Source of the DNA: Acidobacteriota bacterium
GTDB lineage: Bacteria; Acidobacteriota; Polarisedimenticolia; Gp22-AA2
Length of the DNA stretch: 64,000 nucleotides
NCBI GenBank assembly: GCA_003223135.1
Contig: QHXX01000021.1
Span: forward strand, 127,674-191,673
Reading direction: 5' to 3'
Shown: piece by piece, positions 54,886 through 64,000 of the stretch
Layout: each line of letters starts with the position of its first letter
Numbering within the stretch: the first letter of the stretch is position 1
The notes under the pieces: model-generated
Seen by the model: the letters and a program-made list of their open reading frames with translations, nothing else
Told to the model about the DNA's origin: nothing
Databases searched by the model: none
Program-made: the position numbers and the translations under genes

Positions 54886-55722
54886 TCAGGAGCGATCCGG
54901 GTCTCCCCGGCCCTCGTCGGGCACGCCGGCGGTCTCCGTAAAGGTCCTGTTCACGTAGCGCTCAATGTCACTCTCGTCGCTCGCATCGATCGCGAGGAAG
55001 CGCACGCCCACGCCGGGTATCAGGTGCGAATCAGGATCCGGTGCGACCTGACGCACCACGACCCCCTGCGCGCGCACCTGGCGCCCCGCCTGAGGACCCG
55101 GGAGCCGCAGCGACACGCCGATGATCTCTTGAAGACGCAGCGGCTCCGGCAGGGCCAGGAACAATCCGGTACGGCTGATGTCTTTCAAGCGGCCTCGTCT
55201 CGGGCCACCGGGTGCCGCGACCCGCACCCAGCCGCTGGCGCTTCGCCTCGGTCCCTGGCGGTGAGCCAAGCGGCCGAGAGAGGAAAGCGCCATCTCCAGA
55301 GCGGTGCTCTCGAACGGCCGCGCCAGAGTGGCGTCGGCGCCGGCCTCGCAACACCCCCTGACACCGTCACTCGTGGTCACGACCAGGATCGGGATTGCGC
55401 ACAGCGCCGGGTCGGACTTGAGCGCCCGCACGCACCCTGGACCGTCGAGATCGGGCTTCTGCGCGTCGAGCAAGATGAGGTTGGGCGCCTGGTGGGTCGC
55501 TTTGCGGATCAGGTCGGGGCCATTCTGGGCCCGCACGATCTCGCAACCGAGGCGCCTGAGAAAGGAGGTCTCGAGCATCCGGAACAGCCCGGCATCGTCG
55601 ACCATGAGCACCCGGGACATCGGTCGCTGCATCACGGGCCCGTCGAGAGGAGGCATGCTTCGGGAGAGGATTGATCCTTGGAACGGCGCCACGGGTCGCG
55701 GCTTACGGGTGGACGATATCAT
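54886..55722 (-). CDS. Receiver-PilZ protein (putative c-di-GMP effector)
   Basis: A protein of up to 278 residues. A receiver (LMVDDAG..., acceptor Asp in LILLDAQKPDLDG) is followed by a C-terminal PilZ-like domain (about 160-260) with an Arg-rich entry (GPRRGRLKDISRTGLFL) in which the DxSxxG element (DISRTG) is clear. The usual RxxxR is present only approximately. The start is uncertain: ATG 55722 lies on a TATGAT box, and ATG 55632 or 55620 (MSRVLMVDD) gives a normal receiver N-terminus. Context with the EAL gene supports a c-di-GMP role. Confidence 0.82.
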   Translation of the reverse strand: MISSTRKPRPVAPFQGSILSRSMPPLDGPVMQRPMSRVLMVDDAGLFRMLETSFLRRLGCEIVRAQNGPDLIRKATHQAPNLILLDAQKPDLDGPGCVRALKSDPALCAIPILVVTTSDGVRGCCEAGADATLARPFESTALEMALSSLGRLAHRQGPRRSASGWVRVAAPGGPRRGRLKDISRTGLFLALPEPLRLQEIIGVSLRLPGPQAGRQVRAQGVVVRQVAPDPDSHLIPGVGVRFLAIDASDESDIERYVNRTFTETAGVPDEGRGDPDRS

Positions 55723-55783
55723 AGTCGTATCGCCGCAGGCAAGAATTGGACGCCGCTGCCGCCGCGCCTTGAGCCGCGCAGGA

Positions 55784-57244
<1,461 letters not shown>

Positions 57245-57279
57245 GCTCTCCTCCTCTATTCGCTTTCGGGCATGAGAGC

Positions 57280-57295
57280 AGCAAGGGGTGTGCCA
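57280..57295 (-). promoter_or_regulatory. Sigma-54 (-24/-12) promoter of the c-di-GMP signalling operon
   Basis: On the minus strand 57295-57280 reads TGGCACACCCCTTGCT, a full match to TGGCACnnnnnTTGCW with GG-N10-GC spacing. The transcript would start near 57268, about 24 nt before the GTG at 57244. Confidence 0.88.
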
Positions 57296-57368
57296 GAGAG
57301 CCGACGCTTCGAGATCGCGCCAAACACCTTGCAGGGGAAGGGGAAAGACCGGGACCGCGAAGGGGCCC

Positions 57369-57443
57369 GTCAGAAAGGTGACACAAATCGTCAACTCGAT
57401 GGAAAAAAAGCGTCAACAGAACGACTGCGTGTCAATGACACGC
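57369..57443. promoter_or_regulatory. Candidate enhancer: 17-bp palindrome plus phased GTCA repeats
   Basis: GCGTGTCAATGACACGC (57427-57443) is a perfect palindrome of two 8-bp arms around one central base. GTCA starts at 57369, 57390, 57412 and 57431, spaced 21, 22 and 19 bp, close to two helical turns each. The block lies about 75-150 bp upstream of the sigma-54 promoter, the usual place for an enhancer-binding protein. Binding by the adjacent regulator is inferred. Confidence 0.65.
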
Positions 57444-57475
57444 GATCGCTGGTGCGGCCTGCAGGAGGGAACGAC

Positions 57476-57901
57476 TCAGTGGGATGATCGGCGGTCTTTG
57501 GTCGGGAGACCCGCGATCCTCGCCCGGCCGCGAACGATCGATCCGGGGGTGACTTCCAGGATGGGGGTGTCCATCTCGCCCTCGAAGACCCCGGTCCCGG
57601 TGAGACTGACGCGGGATCCGGCGTTCATCCGGCCGCGCGCCTCGCCGGCCAGATCGACGCTGTAGGCCTGCACGTCGGCGTCCACCCGGGCGCCGCCCCG
57701 GACGCTCAGACCGCCGCGGATGGCGATCGTGCCTCTCACGTCGCCCCGCACGACGACCGGCCCGTCTCCGTAAAGCTTGCCCACGACTCGCGTGCTGCGG
57801 CCGATGACGGTGCGGCCTCCACCCGGAAGGGCCGGGATCTCGGGCGGCGTGGGCGCCGCTTCAGGTTCGACGTTCACGCGGGCGCGTTTGCGAAACAGCA
57901 C
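57476..57901 (-). CDS. Bactofilin family cytoskeletal protein
   Basis: A 141-residue bactofilin. A short charged, Pro-rich N-terminal tail is followed by a right-handed beta-helix core (about 30-130) with the typical pattern TVIGRSTRVVGKLYGDGPVV, VRGDVRGTIAIRGGLSV and VEAY/DVQAYSVDLAGEA-type turns. Bactofilins polymerise without nucleotides and anchor cell-wall or polar proteins. It lies between tRNA-Gly and the sigma-54 regulator region, on the same strand. Confidence 0.9.
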   Translation of the reverse strand: MLFRKRARVNVEPEAAPTPPEIPALPGGGRTVIGRSTRVVGKLYGDGPVVVRGDVRGTIAIRGGLSVRGGARVDADVQAYSVDLAGEARGRMNAGSRVSLTGTGVFEGEMDTPILEVTPGSIVRGRARIAGLPTKDRRSSH

Positions 57902-57948
57902 GTTTCGGCTCCTCGATGCGGGGGTCCCCGGACCCAGAGGGAGAAAAT

Positions 57949-58024
57949 TGGAGCGGGCAGCGGGAATCGAACCCGCGACACCGAGCTTGGGAAGCTCGTA
58001 CTCTACCAGCTGAGCTATGCCCGC
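57949..58024 (-). tRNA. tRNA-Gly (CCC)
   Basis: On the minus strand the cloverleaf has acceptor stem GCGGGCA/TGCCCGC, D arm TAGCTCAGCTGGTAGAG, anticodon stem GAGC/GCTC with loop TTCCCAA (anticodon CCC) and T arm GCGGGTTCGATTCCCGC. The 3' CCA is encoded (57951-57949). Confidence 0.95.
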
Positions 58025-58083
58025 TCCCGACGCTCGAATCTAACACCGGCTCTCGCGCCCTGTCAACGATTCGGAGCAGGAGC

Positions 58084-59202
58084 CTAGGCGGGTCTCCAGG
58101 CGGCCTCCTGGATCACGCGGCCGATGAACCCGCCGCCCAGGAGAACATCGTCGCGGTACAGGACGACCGCCTGGCCGGGCGTGATGGCGCGCTGCGATTC
58201 CCGGAAGATCACGCGCGCGCGTCGTCCCGGCAGGCTCTCGACGGTCGCGGGCGCTCCCTGATGCGTCGAGCGGATGCGCGCGACGGCCTCCAGGGGCCCA
58301 TGGGGCTCCTCGATCGACACCCAGTTCATCCGCTCCGCGATCAGGGCGTGCCGGTACTGCTCGTCATCCCCGCCCACGATGACACGGTTGGCCGCGCCGT
58401 CCAGGGCCAGGACATAGAGCGGCCGGTCGGAGGCGATTCCCAGCCCGCGGCGCTGTCCGACGGTGTAGGAGCCGAGGCCGGTGTGTCGCCCCAAAAGCCT
58501 GTTCCGGGTGTCGACGATGTCCCCGGGTGGGCCGGTGTCCCCTGCTTCCCGTCGCACGAACTCCCGGTAATCCCCGTCCGCCACGAAGCAGATGTCCTGG
58601 CTGTCGGGCTTGTCGGCGTTCGGCAAATGATGCCCGGACGCGATCGCCCGGACCTCGACCTTGCGCATCTCCCCCAGCGGGAAAACGGCCATTCCGAGCT
58701 GCTCCTGACTCAGGTCGAACAGGAAATAGGACTGATCCCTCGCCGGATCGAGCGCGCGCAACAGCCGTCGCCGGCCCGTGTACGGATCGCGGTCGGTGCG
58801 GGCGTAGTGGCCGGTCGCCACCGTCCCGGCTCCCAGCGCCAGGGCGCGCGCTGCGAGATGGCGAAACTTGGGGCCGCTGTTGCACTGCACGCAGGGCACC
58901 GGCGTCCGCCCGGAGCGATACTCCGACAGGAAGTTGCCGATGACCTCGCTCCTGAACTCCTCCTCCAGGTTGAGCACGTAAAACGGGATGCCGAGGCGAT
59001 CGGCGACCGTTCGGGCGTCGTGCAGATCGCGCGGCGAGCAGCAGCGGCCGTAGAGGGGGCGGCCGTCGCGGCTCCTGTCATACAGCTGCATTGACACACC
59101 CACGACGTCCTCGCCCGCCTCCTTGAGCAGGAGCGCCGCCACTGACGAATCGACGCCTCCGCTCATCGCGACGACCGTCCGCTCCGCGGTCCTCGCCCTC
59201 AT
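58084..59202 (-). CDS. mnmA: tRNA-specific 2-thiouridylase MnmA
   Basis: A 372-residue enzyme that thiolates U34 of tRNA-Lys, -Glu and -Gln. The PP-loop [17 protein letters not shown] is followed by a CC pair, catalytic Cys in PCVQCN, the second Cys in DSQDICFV, and [11 protein letters not shown]. Its ATG overlaps the FHA gene stop (ATGA). Together with iscS, two genes upstream, it forms a natural sulfur-transfer pair. Confidence 0.96.
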   Translation of the reverse strand: MRARTAERTVVAMSGGVDSSVAALLLKEAGEDVVGVSMQLYDRSRDGRPLYGRCCSPRDLHDARTVADRLGIPFYVLNLEEEFRSEVIGNFLSEYRSGRTPVPCVQCNSGPKFRHLAARALALGAGTVATGHYARTDRDPYTGRRRLLRALDPARDQSYFLFDLSQEQLGMAVFPLGEMRKVEVRAIASGHHLPNADKPDSQDICFVADGDYREFVRREAGDTGPPGDIVDTRNRLLGRHTGLGSYTVGQRRGLGIASDRPLYVLALDGAANRVIVGGDDEQYRHALIAERMNWVSIEEPHGPLEAVARIRSTHQGAPATVESLPGRRARVIFRESQRAITPGQAVVLYRDDVLLGGGFIGRVIQEAAWRPA

Positions 59203-59735
59203 TCCAGCGTCTCCAGGTCGGCGGTCGTGTCGGTCATGATCAGCATCAACCGGGTCCCTCCCAGCCGGAATTCCGTACGGTTCTCAATCTCGCTCTGCGA
59301 CACCTTGACGTCGTTGACGAAGATGCCGTTGGTGCTGCCGAGATCCTTGAGGACCACCCGGGCGCCGTGCACCTCGATGGCGGCATGCTGCCGGGAGATT
59401 TCGGTGTCGTTCAGAACGATGTCGGCCTCGCCGCGACCGAGAATCACCCTCGGTTTGTCGACCAGGAAGATGCGGCCGCTGTCCTTGCCTTGCAGCACGG
59501 CGAGCGACAGGCGCCTTTCGGCCGGCAGCGACAGATCCCCCTGCGGCACCTTGGTGCTCTTCGACAGCAGATTGGCATCCTGGTCCAGGCGCGTGGTCTC
59601 GTCACCGGGGTCGGTGGCCGCGATGCTGATCATGGTGCTGCAGTGCGGGCAGCGCAGTCTCGCCGACGGACGCCCCGCGAGCTTCGCGGGGTCGAAATTG
59701 TACCGCCTCGCGCAGCCGCTGCAGGTGACGATCAC
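59199..59735 (-). CDS. Zinc-ribbon and FHA-domain protein
   Basis: A 178-residue protein. Residues 1-40 are an MJ0042-like zinc ribbon ([22 protein letters not shown]). The C-terminal FHA domain (~80-165) has the phosphothreonine-binding pattern [20 protein letters not shown], then HAAIEV and [12 protein letters not shown]. It would bind a phosphothreonine partner, so a Hanks-type kinase (for example the one at 41521-43083) could control it. It is coupled by ATGA overlaps to iscS upstream and mnmA downstream. Confidence 0.88.
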   Translation of the reverse strand: MIVTCSGCARRYNFDPAKLAGRPSARLRCPHCSTMISIAATDPGDETTRLDQDANLLSKSTKVPQGDLSLPAERRLSLAVLQGKDSGRIFLVDKPRVILGRGEADIVLNDTEISRQHAAIEVHGARVVLKDLGSTNGIFVNDVKVSQSEIENRTEFRLGGTRLMLIMTDTTADLETLE

Positions 59736-60901
59736 GCGCCCCCCCGTGCCGTCAACCTGGCCGCCACGGATCGCGCCCGATCCACGACCCGCTCCAGGGT
59801 CTCGACGAACGTCTCGACCTCCTCCCGGGTCGTCGACGGGCCCAGACTGACGCGTATCGACGTCCCCGATTCCCTCTCGAGCCCCATCGCCTCCAGCACG
59901 TGTGATTTTCTGATGGTGCCCGCCGAGCAGGCCGATCCGGCGGAGACCGCAATGCCCTCGAGGTCGAGGGCGATGACCAGCGACTCGCCGGAGACCTCCT
60001 CGATGGCCAGGCTCGATGTGTTCGGGACGCGCGGTGCCGTGCGTCCGTTGACCCTCGTGTCGGGCAGACGGCGCAACACTTCGTCCTCCAAACGATCGCG
60101 CAGGTCCGCCTGGCGTCGCGCCCCGTCCCCGATGTCCCGCGCGGCCGCCGCGGCCGCGGCGCCGAACCCGGCGATCGCGGCCACGTTCTCCGTTCCGGGC
60201 CTGCGATTCAGCTCCTGGCCGCCACCCCGCAAGTGAGGGCGCAGCGCCAGGCCCCGCCTCACGTACAGGGCGCCGACGCCCTGCGGCGCGCCGAACTTGT
60301 GACCGGCGATCGTCATCAGGTCACAACACAACTCCCGCACGTCGATCGGCACCTTCCCCGCCGCCTGCGACGCGTCGCAGTGGAACAGGATGCCACGCCG
60401 CCGCAGTTCTCGCCCCACCTGGGCGACCGGCTGCAGCGTTCCTACTTCGTTGTTGGCCAGCATCAACGACACGAACGCCGCGTGTCCTCCCGCGGACTCC
60501 AGGATGGCCTCCGCCTCGACGACGCCGTCGCGCGTCGGCCGCACACGCGCCACTTCGAGACCGCAGTGTTCCAGGTCTTCCATCGGTCCCAGCACCGAAG
60601 GGTGCTCGATAGCGGAGGTCACGACGCGCCCCGCCGCGGCGGCTGGACGTCCGGCCGCGCCGTAGACCGACAGGTTGTTCGATTCGGTGCCGCCCGAGGT
60701 CAGGACGATCTCTTCGGGCAGGGAGCCGACCAACCGCGCCACCTCCTGGCGTGACGATTCGACCAGGAGACGCGCAGCCCGCCCCCAGGCGTGCAGGCTC
60801 GACGGGTTGCCGGCCGTCGTCTCGAGCGCGCGCGACATCGCCTCGCGCGCCTCGGGTCGAAGGGGGCTCGTGGCATTGTGATCGAGGTAAATGCGCGACA
60901 T
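59732..60901 (-). CDS. iscS: Cysteine desulfurase (IscS/NifS family)
   Basis: A 389-residue PLP enzyme releasing sulfur from cysteine. It begins [16 protein letters not shown] and has [15 protein letters not shown], the PLP lysine in [22 protein letters not shown] and the persulfide Cys in [15 protein letters not shown]. The ATG at 60901 gives the usual N-terminus; a TTG at 60910 is possible. The operon with mnmA suggests its main client is tRNA thiolation; no iscU or iscA is in the window. Confidence 0.95.
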   Translation of the reverse strand: MSRIYLDHNATSPLRPEAREAMSRALETTAGNPSSLHAWGRAARLLVESSRQEVARLVGSLPEEIVLTSGGTESNNLSVYGAAGRPAAAAGRVVTSAIEHPSVLGPMEDLEHCGLEVARVRPTRDGVVEAEAILESAGGHAAFVSLMLANNEVGTLQPVAQVGRELRRRGILFHCDASQAAGKVPIDVRELCCDLMTIAGHKFGAPQGVGALYVRRGLALRPHLRGGGQELNRRPGTENVAAIAGFGAAAAAAARDIGDGARRQADLRDRLEDEVLRRLPDTRVNGRTAPRVPNTSSLAIEEVSGESLVIALDLEGIAVSAGSACSAGTIRKSHVLEAMGLERESGTSIRVSLGPSTTREEVETFVETLERVVDRARSVAARLTARGGA

Positions 60902-60931
60902 CCCGGGCAAACTAGCACAGGCCCGCCGTTC

Positions 60932-60959
60932 TTGACAATATTTCGAAGTGTGCTAGATT
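60932..60959 (+). promoter_or_regulatory. Sigma-70 promoter of ileS-lspA
   Basis: A perfect TTGACA (60932-60937) is followed after 16 bp by TAGATT (60954-60959). The leader to the ileS ATG at 61022 would be about 55 nt. No T-box-like structure was evident in so short a leader. Confidence 0.65.
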
Positions 60960-61021
60960 TCGTGCTTCCGCGCTCCGGCCAACCCGCTGGCGGCCAACGC
61001 AATCCATCGATCCCGGGAGCC

Positions 61022-63862
61022 ATGGAACCGCCCGACTTCAAGAACACTCTCAACTTGCCGCGCACCGACTTCCCGATGAAGGCGGACCTGCCGCGCCGCG
61101 AGCCGAAGATTCTCGAGCAGTGGGACCGCATGGACGTCTACGCCGCGCTGCGCCGCTCCCGGTCCGGCCGGCCGCGCTACGTCCTGCACGACGGGCCCCC
61201 TTACGCGAACGGCAACATCCACCTGGGCCAGACGCTCAACAAGATCCTCAAGGACATTGTCGTGAAGTCGCGCTCCATGATGGGGTTCGACGCCCCGTAT
61301 GTTCCGGGCTGGGACTGCCACGGGCTGCCGATTGAGCACCAGGTCGACAAGGACCTGGGGCCCAGGAAGTCTTCCATGACGCCGCCGCAGATCCGCGCCG
61401 CCTGCCGGGCCTACGCCGAGAGGTACGTCGGCATCCAGCGCGACGAGTTCCGCCGGCTGGGTGTGTTCGGCGAGTGGCGCGCGCCGTACCTGACGATGAC
61501 CCCGGTCTACGAAGGGACGATTGTCGAGCAGATCGGCCGCTTCGTGGAGCACGGCAATGTTTACCGCGACAAGCGCTCGGTGCACTGGTGCCCGCGCTGC
61601 GCCACCGCCCTGGCGGAAGCCGAGGTGGAGTACGAGGACCACGTCTCTCCCTCCATCTACGTGCGTTTCCCCCTCGATACGGCGCCCCTCCTGCGGCGCT
61701 TCCCGGAGCTCGCGAGGCGCAAGGTCTCGATCCTGATCTGGACGACGACACCCTGGACGCTGCCGGCCAATGTGGCGATCGCTCTGCACCCCGAGTTCAC
61801 GTACCAGTTCGTCGACGTCGGAGACGAGGTGCTGTTCCTGGCAAGCGACCTCGTGGCGGGGGTCCTGGCCCTGAAGGGGCTGCAGGCGCGCGCCGTTCTG
61901 GGCACGGTCAAGGGACGCGACATGGAGAACGCCGCCACGGCGCGCGCCCCGTATCCCTTCGCGGCGCAAGGGCTCTCGCGCCTCGTCCTGGGCGAGTACG
62001 TGACCCGGGACACCGGCACCGGCGCGGTGCACACCGCCCCGGGCCACGGGATGGATGATTTTCTCACGGGCCGCAAATACGGCCTGCCGATCTTCTCTCC
62101 CGTCGACGACCGGGGGCGCTTCACGAAGGAGGTCGGGCCGTGGATGGGCCAGAGCGTCTTCGACGCCAACTCGGCGATCATCAAAGATCTGGAGGCGCGC
62201 GGGCTCCTGTACCATGCCGCCACCATCACGCACAGTTACCCGCACTGCTGGCGTTGCAAGAGCCCGATCGTGTTCCGCGCCACCGAACAGTGGTGGATAG
62301 CGCTCGATCACGGCGAGCTCCGCCGCCACTGTCTCGAGGCGATCAAGAACGTCCGCTTCATCCCGGAAGGCGGAGCCCTGCGCATCGGCGGCATGATCGA
62401 GACGCGTCCCGATTGGTGCATCTCCCGCCAGCGTGTCTGGGGCGTGCCGCTGCCGTTCCCGTTCTGCGCCTCCTGCGGTCGCGAGGTCGTCGACCCTGCA
62501 TTCATCCGACGCACCGCCCAGATGTTCCGCGATCGCGGTAGCGACGCCTGGTTCGAGCAGGAGACCTTCAGGAAGCTGGCCGACGGTTCCGAGTGCCCCC
62601 ATTGTGGCGGGCATGAGCTCGTGACGCGCAACGAAATCGTCGACGTCTGGTTCGAGTCCGGGGTCTCCTATCTGGCCCTGCTCCAGGAACGGGGCGATTA
62701 TCCCTGGCCGAGCGACCTGTATCTCGAGGGCAGCGATCAGCACCGCGGCTGGTTCCAATCGTCCCTCCTGATCGCGGTCAACGATCGGGGCACAGCGCCG
62801 TACCGCAGCGTCCTGACGCACGGTTTCACTCTGGACGGCCAGGGGCGCAAGATGTCCAAGTCGCTGGGAAACGTCATCCCGCCGCAGGAGGTCATCAAGC
62901 AGCACGGCGGCGACGTCCTGCGATTGTGGGTGGCCACCGTCGACTTCCTGGAGGACATGCGCCTGTCCCAGGAGATCCTGGAGCGCAACGCCGATGCGTA
63001 CCGGAAGATCCGCAACACCTGCCGCTATCTGCTGGGGAACCTCTACGACTTCGATCCCCGCCGCCACGCGGTGGCACCGCTCGACATGGAGGAGATCGAC
63101 CGCTGGGCCCTGCGGCAGCTCAACGCGGTCGTCGCACGGGTGCGCTCGGCCTACGAGCGCTACGAGTTCCACCTCGCCACCCAGGCGATCCACCGCTTCA
63201 GCACCGTCACCCTCAGCGCCCTGTATCTCGATGTCCTGAAGGACCGCCTCTACACCAGTCCCCCGGACGCCCGCGCCAGACGATCTGCGCAGACGGCCAT
63301 GCGTCTGGTTCTCGACGCCTTGACGCGACTGATGGCGCCCGTCCTGTGCTTCACCGCGGAGGAGGTGTGGCAGGCCCTCAGAGGGAGTGACGCGCGAAAC
63401 GCCTTCGAGGAGTCGGTCCACACGCTGGAGTTCCCAGGGGCGCTGGATCTGCCCGCGGACGAAGGGATCGACGAGCGCTGGGACCGCCTGCTGGAGGTGC
63501 GCGAGGTGGTCCTGAAGGCGCTGGAGGTGGCGCGCGCCGAGGGACGGATCGGGAACTCTCTCGAGGCGCAGGTCGTGCTCGAGGTGGATGGTGAATGGTT
63601 CGCGCTGCTGCAGCGTTATGCCGGGTTCCTCGCGGACCTGTTCATCGTGTCGGAGGTCACCCTGCGCCCCGCGGCGACGGCCGTGGACCCGGGATGGAAG
63701 ACGCCGCCGTCCGTGCGAGTGGATCGCGCCCGGGGGGACAAATGCGAGCGCTGCTGGCACATCACCACGGACGTCGGCCGGGATTCCGGCTATCGGACGC
63801 TGTGCGCCCGGTGCGTGCGAGCCGTGCAGGAGATTCTCAAGACTCGGGGGGCCGGGGTGTGA
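61022..63862 (+). CDS. ileS: Isoleucyl-tRNA synthetase
   Basis: A 946-residue class I IleRS. The HIGH-type motif reads GNIHLGQ within [25 protein letters not shown] is present ([10 protein letters not shown]); the editing domain lies between (~195-410, [15 protein letters not shown]). A C-terminal zinc site (CERCW and CARC) marks the bacterial type 1 enzyme. The ATG at 61022 has GGGAG upstream; open frame before it is not conserved sequence. The stop overlaps the lspA start (GTGA). Confidence 0.97.
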   Translation: MEPPDFKNTLNLPRTDFPMKADLPRREPKILEQWDRMDVYAALRRSRSGRPRYVLHDGPPYANGNIHLGQTLNKILKDIVVKSRSMMGFDAPYVPGWDCHGLPIEHQVDKDLGPRKSSMTPPQIRAACRAYAERYVGIQRDEFRRLGVFGEWRAPYLTMTPVYEGTIVEQIGRFVEHGNVYRDKRSVHWCPRCATALAEAEVEYEDHVSPSIYVRFPLDTAPLLRRFPELARRKVSILIWTTTPWTLPANVAIALHPEFTYQFVDVGDEVLFLASDLVAGVLALKGLQARAVLGTVKGRDMENAATARAPYPFAAQGLSRLVLGEYVTRDTGTGAVHTAPGHGMDDFLTGRKYGLPIFSPVDDRGRFTKEVGPWMGQSVFDANSAIIKDLEARGLLYHAATITHSYPHCWRCKSPIVFRATEQWWIALDHGELRRHCLEAIKNVRFIPEGGALRIGGMIETRPDWCISRQRVWGVPLPFPFCASCGREVVDPAFIRRTAQMFRDRGSDAWFEQETFRKLADGSECPHCGGHELVTRNEIVDVWFESGVSYLALLQERGDYPWPSDLYLEGSDQHRGWFQSSLLIAVNDRGTAPYRSVLTHGFTLDGQGRKMSKSLGNVIPPQEVIKQHGGDVLRLWVATVDFLEDMRLSQEILERNADAYRKIRNTCRYLLGNLYDFDPRRHAVAPLDMEEIDRWALRQLNAVVARVRSAYERYEFHLATQAIHRFSTVTLSALYLDVLKDRLYTSPPDARARRSAQTAMRLVLDALTRLMAPVLCFTAEEVWQALRGSDARNAFEESVHTLEFPGALDLPADEGIDERWDRLLEVREVVLKALEVARAEGRIGNSLEAQVVLEVDGEWFALLQRYAGFLADLFIVSEVTLRPAATAVDPGWKTPPSVRVDRARGDKCERCWHITTDVGRDSGYRTLCARCVRAVQEILKTRGAGV

Positions 63863-64000
63863 GCCGCGTCGCCGCGCTTCGGGTGGCTTATGCGCTCCTG
63901 ACCCTGTCCGTGCTTGTTCTGGACCAGGCGACCAAGGCGATCGTCACAAAGCGTCTGCTGCTGTATTCCTCCACGCCGGTGATCCCCGGGCTGTTCCACA
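63859..64000 (+). CDS. lspA: Lipoprotein signal peptidase LspA (N-terminal part, cut by window edge)
   Basis: The first 47 codons of signal peptidase II, which removes signal peptides from lipid-modified prolipoproteins. The visible part has a first membrane helix ([19 protein letters not shown]) ending in the conserved DQATK motif, then VIPGLFH, the family's next conserved block. The GTG start at 63859 overlaps the ileS stop. ileS-lspA is a very common pair. Confidence 0.9.
   Translation, partial: MSRVAALRVAYALLTLSVLVLDQATKAIVTKRLLLYSSTPVIPGLFH

Noticed and set aside
55723-55783. A sigma-54 promoter before the REC-PilZ gene (CAATTCTTGCC region)
   Set aside because: The GG to GC distance is 12, not 10, so it does not fit; the gene is probably read from the promoter at 57280.

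Overview
The window is about 64 kb of very GC-rich bacterial chromosome with dense, mostly minus-strand operons. There are no insertion sequences, phage genes, CRISPR arrays or rRNA operons that I can see. The cell looks diderm (a LolB-like lipoprotein, an EnvC-like LytM protein, a lytic transglycosylase), uses sigma-54 regulation, and carries bactofilin, SpoVG, a DUF6677-like protein and alpha2beta2 glycyl-tRNA synthetase. By gene content and order I infer an Acidobacteriota-like or deltaproteobacterial-like organism; the phylum is an inference, not something read directly.

Layout. 1-1295: yceD-rpmF-plsX operon (plsX cut by the window edge) with a good sigma-70 promoter. 1351-7565: a four-gene signalling operon (NtrC-type regulator, membrane hybrid histidine kinase, receiver-histidine kinase, DUF4388/TPR protein) behind a sigma-54 promoter. 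7566-7973: a 408-bp divergent regulatory region with four copies of GCGTGTCC. 7974-10268: a TPR protein and a lytic transglycosylase. 10332-26765: a long housekeeping operon phoH-pgpH-ybeY-era-mgtE-recO-glyQ-glyS-ppdK-(rimK::aspartoacylase fusion)-mutL. 26892-29946: hisS-aspS. 30115-31392: a beta-propeller protein. 31420-36421: rplY-pth-rpsF-rpsR-rplI-DUF6677-small membrane protein-vanZ-glutaredoxin-like-isopropylmalate/isocitrate dehydrogenase family. 36528-43083: Ser/Thr kinase-TPR-lolB-like-ispE-spoVG-tRNA-Gln-prs. 43216-47958: phosphodiesterase/pyrophosphatase-envC-ctpA homologue. 48112-50744: a broken anmK, tsaC and an rlmB-type methyltransferase. 50779-57244: a second sigma-54 signalling operon (NtrC-type regulator, REC-PilZ, REC, EAL phosphodiesterase, PAS histidine kinase). 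57476-64000: bactofilin, tRNA-Gly, iscS-FHA-mnmA, and ileS-lspA (lspA cut by the window edge).

The most interesting signal is the pair of sigma-54 regulator operons. Each regulator gene starts about 20-25 bp downstream of a near-consensus -24/-12 promoter, and each promoter region carries the same GCGTGTC half-site: four scattered copies for the first, a 17-bp palindrome for the second. This suggests two related, self-activating phosphorelay modules, one of them a c-di-GMP (EAL + PilZ) module. Other notable points are a CtpA-family protein that has lost both catalytic residues, a RimK ligase truncated before its metal ligands and fused in frame to an aspartoacylase-like enzyme, an ispE with only a CTG start, a deleted and frameshifted anmK, and an FHA protein translationally coupled between IscS and MnmA.
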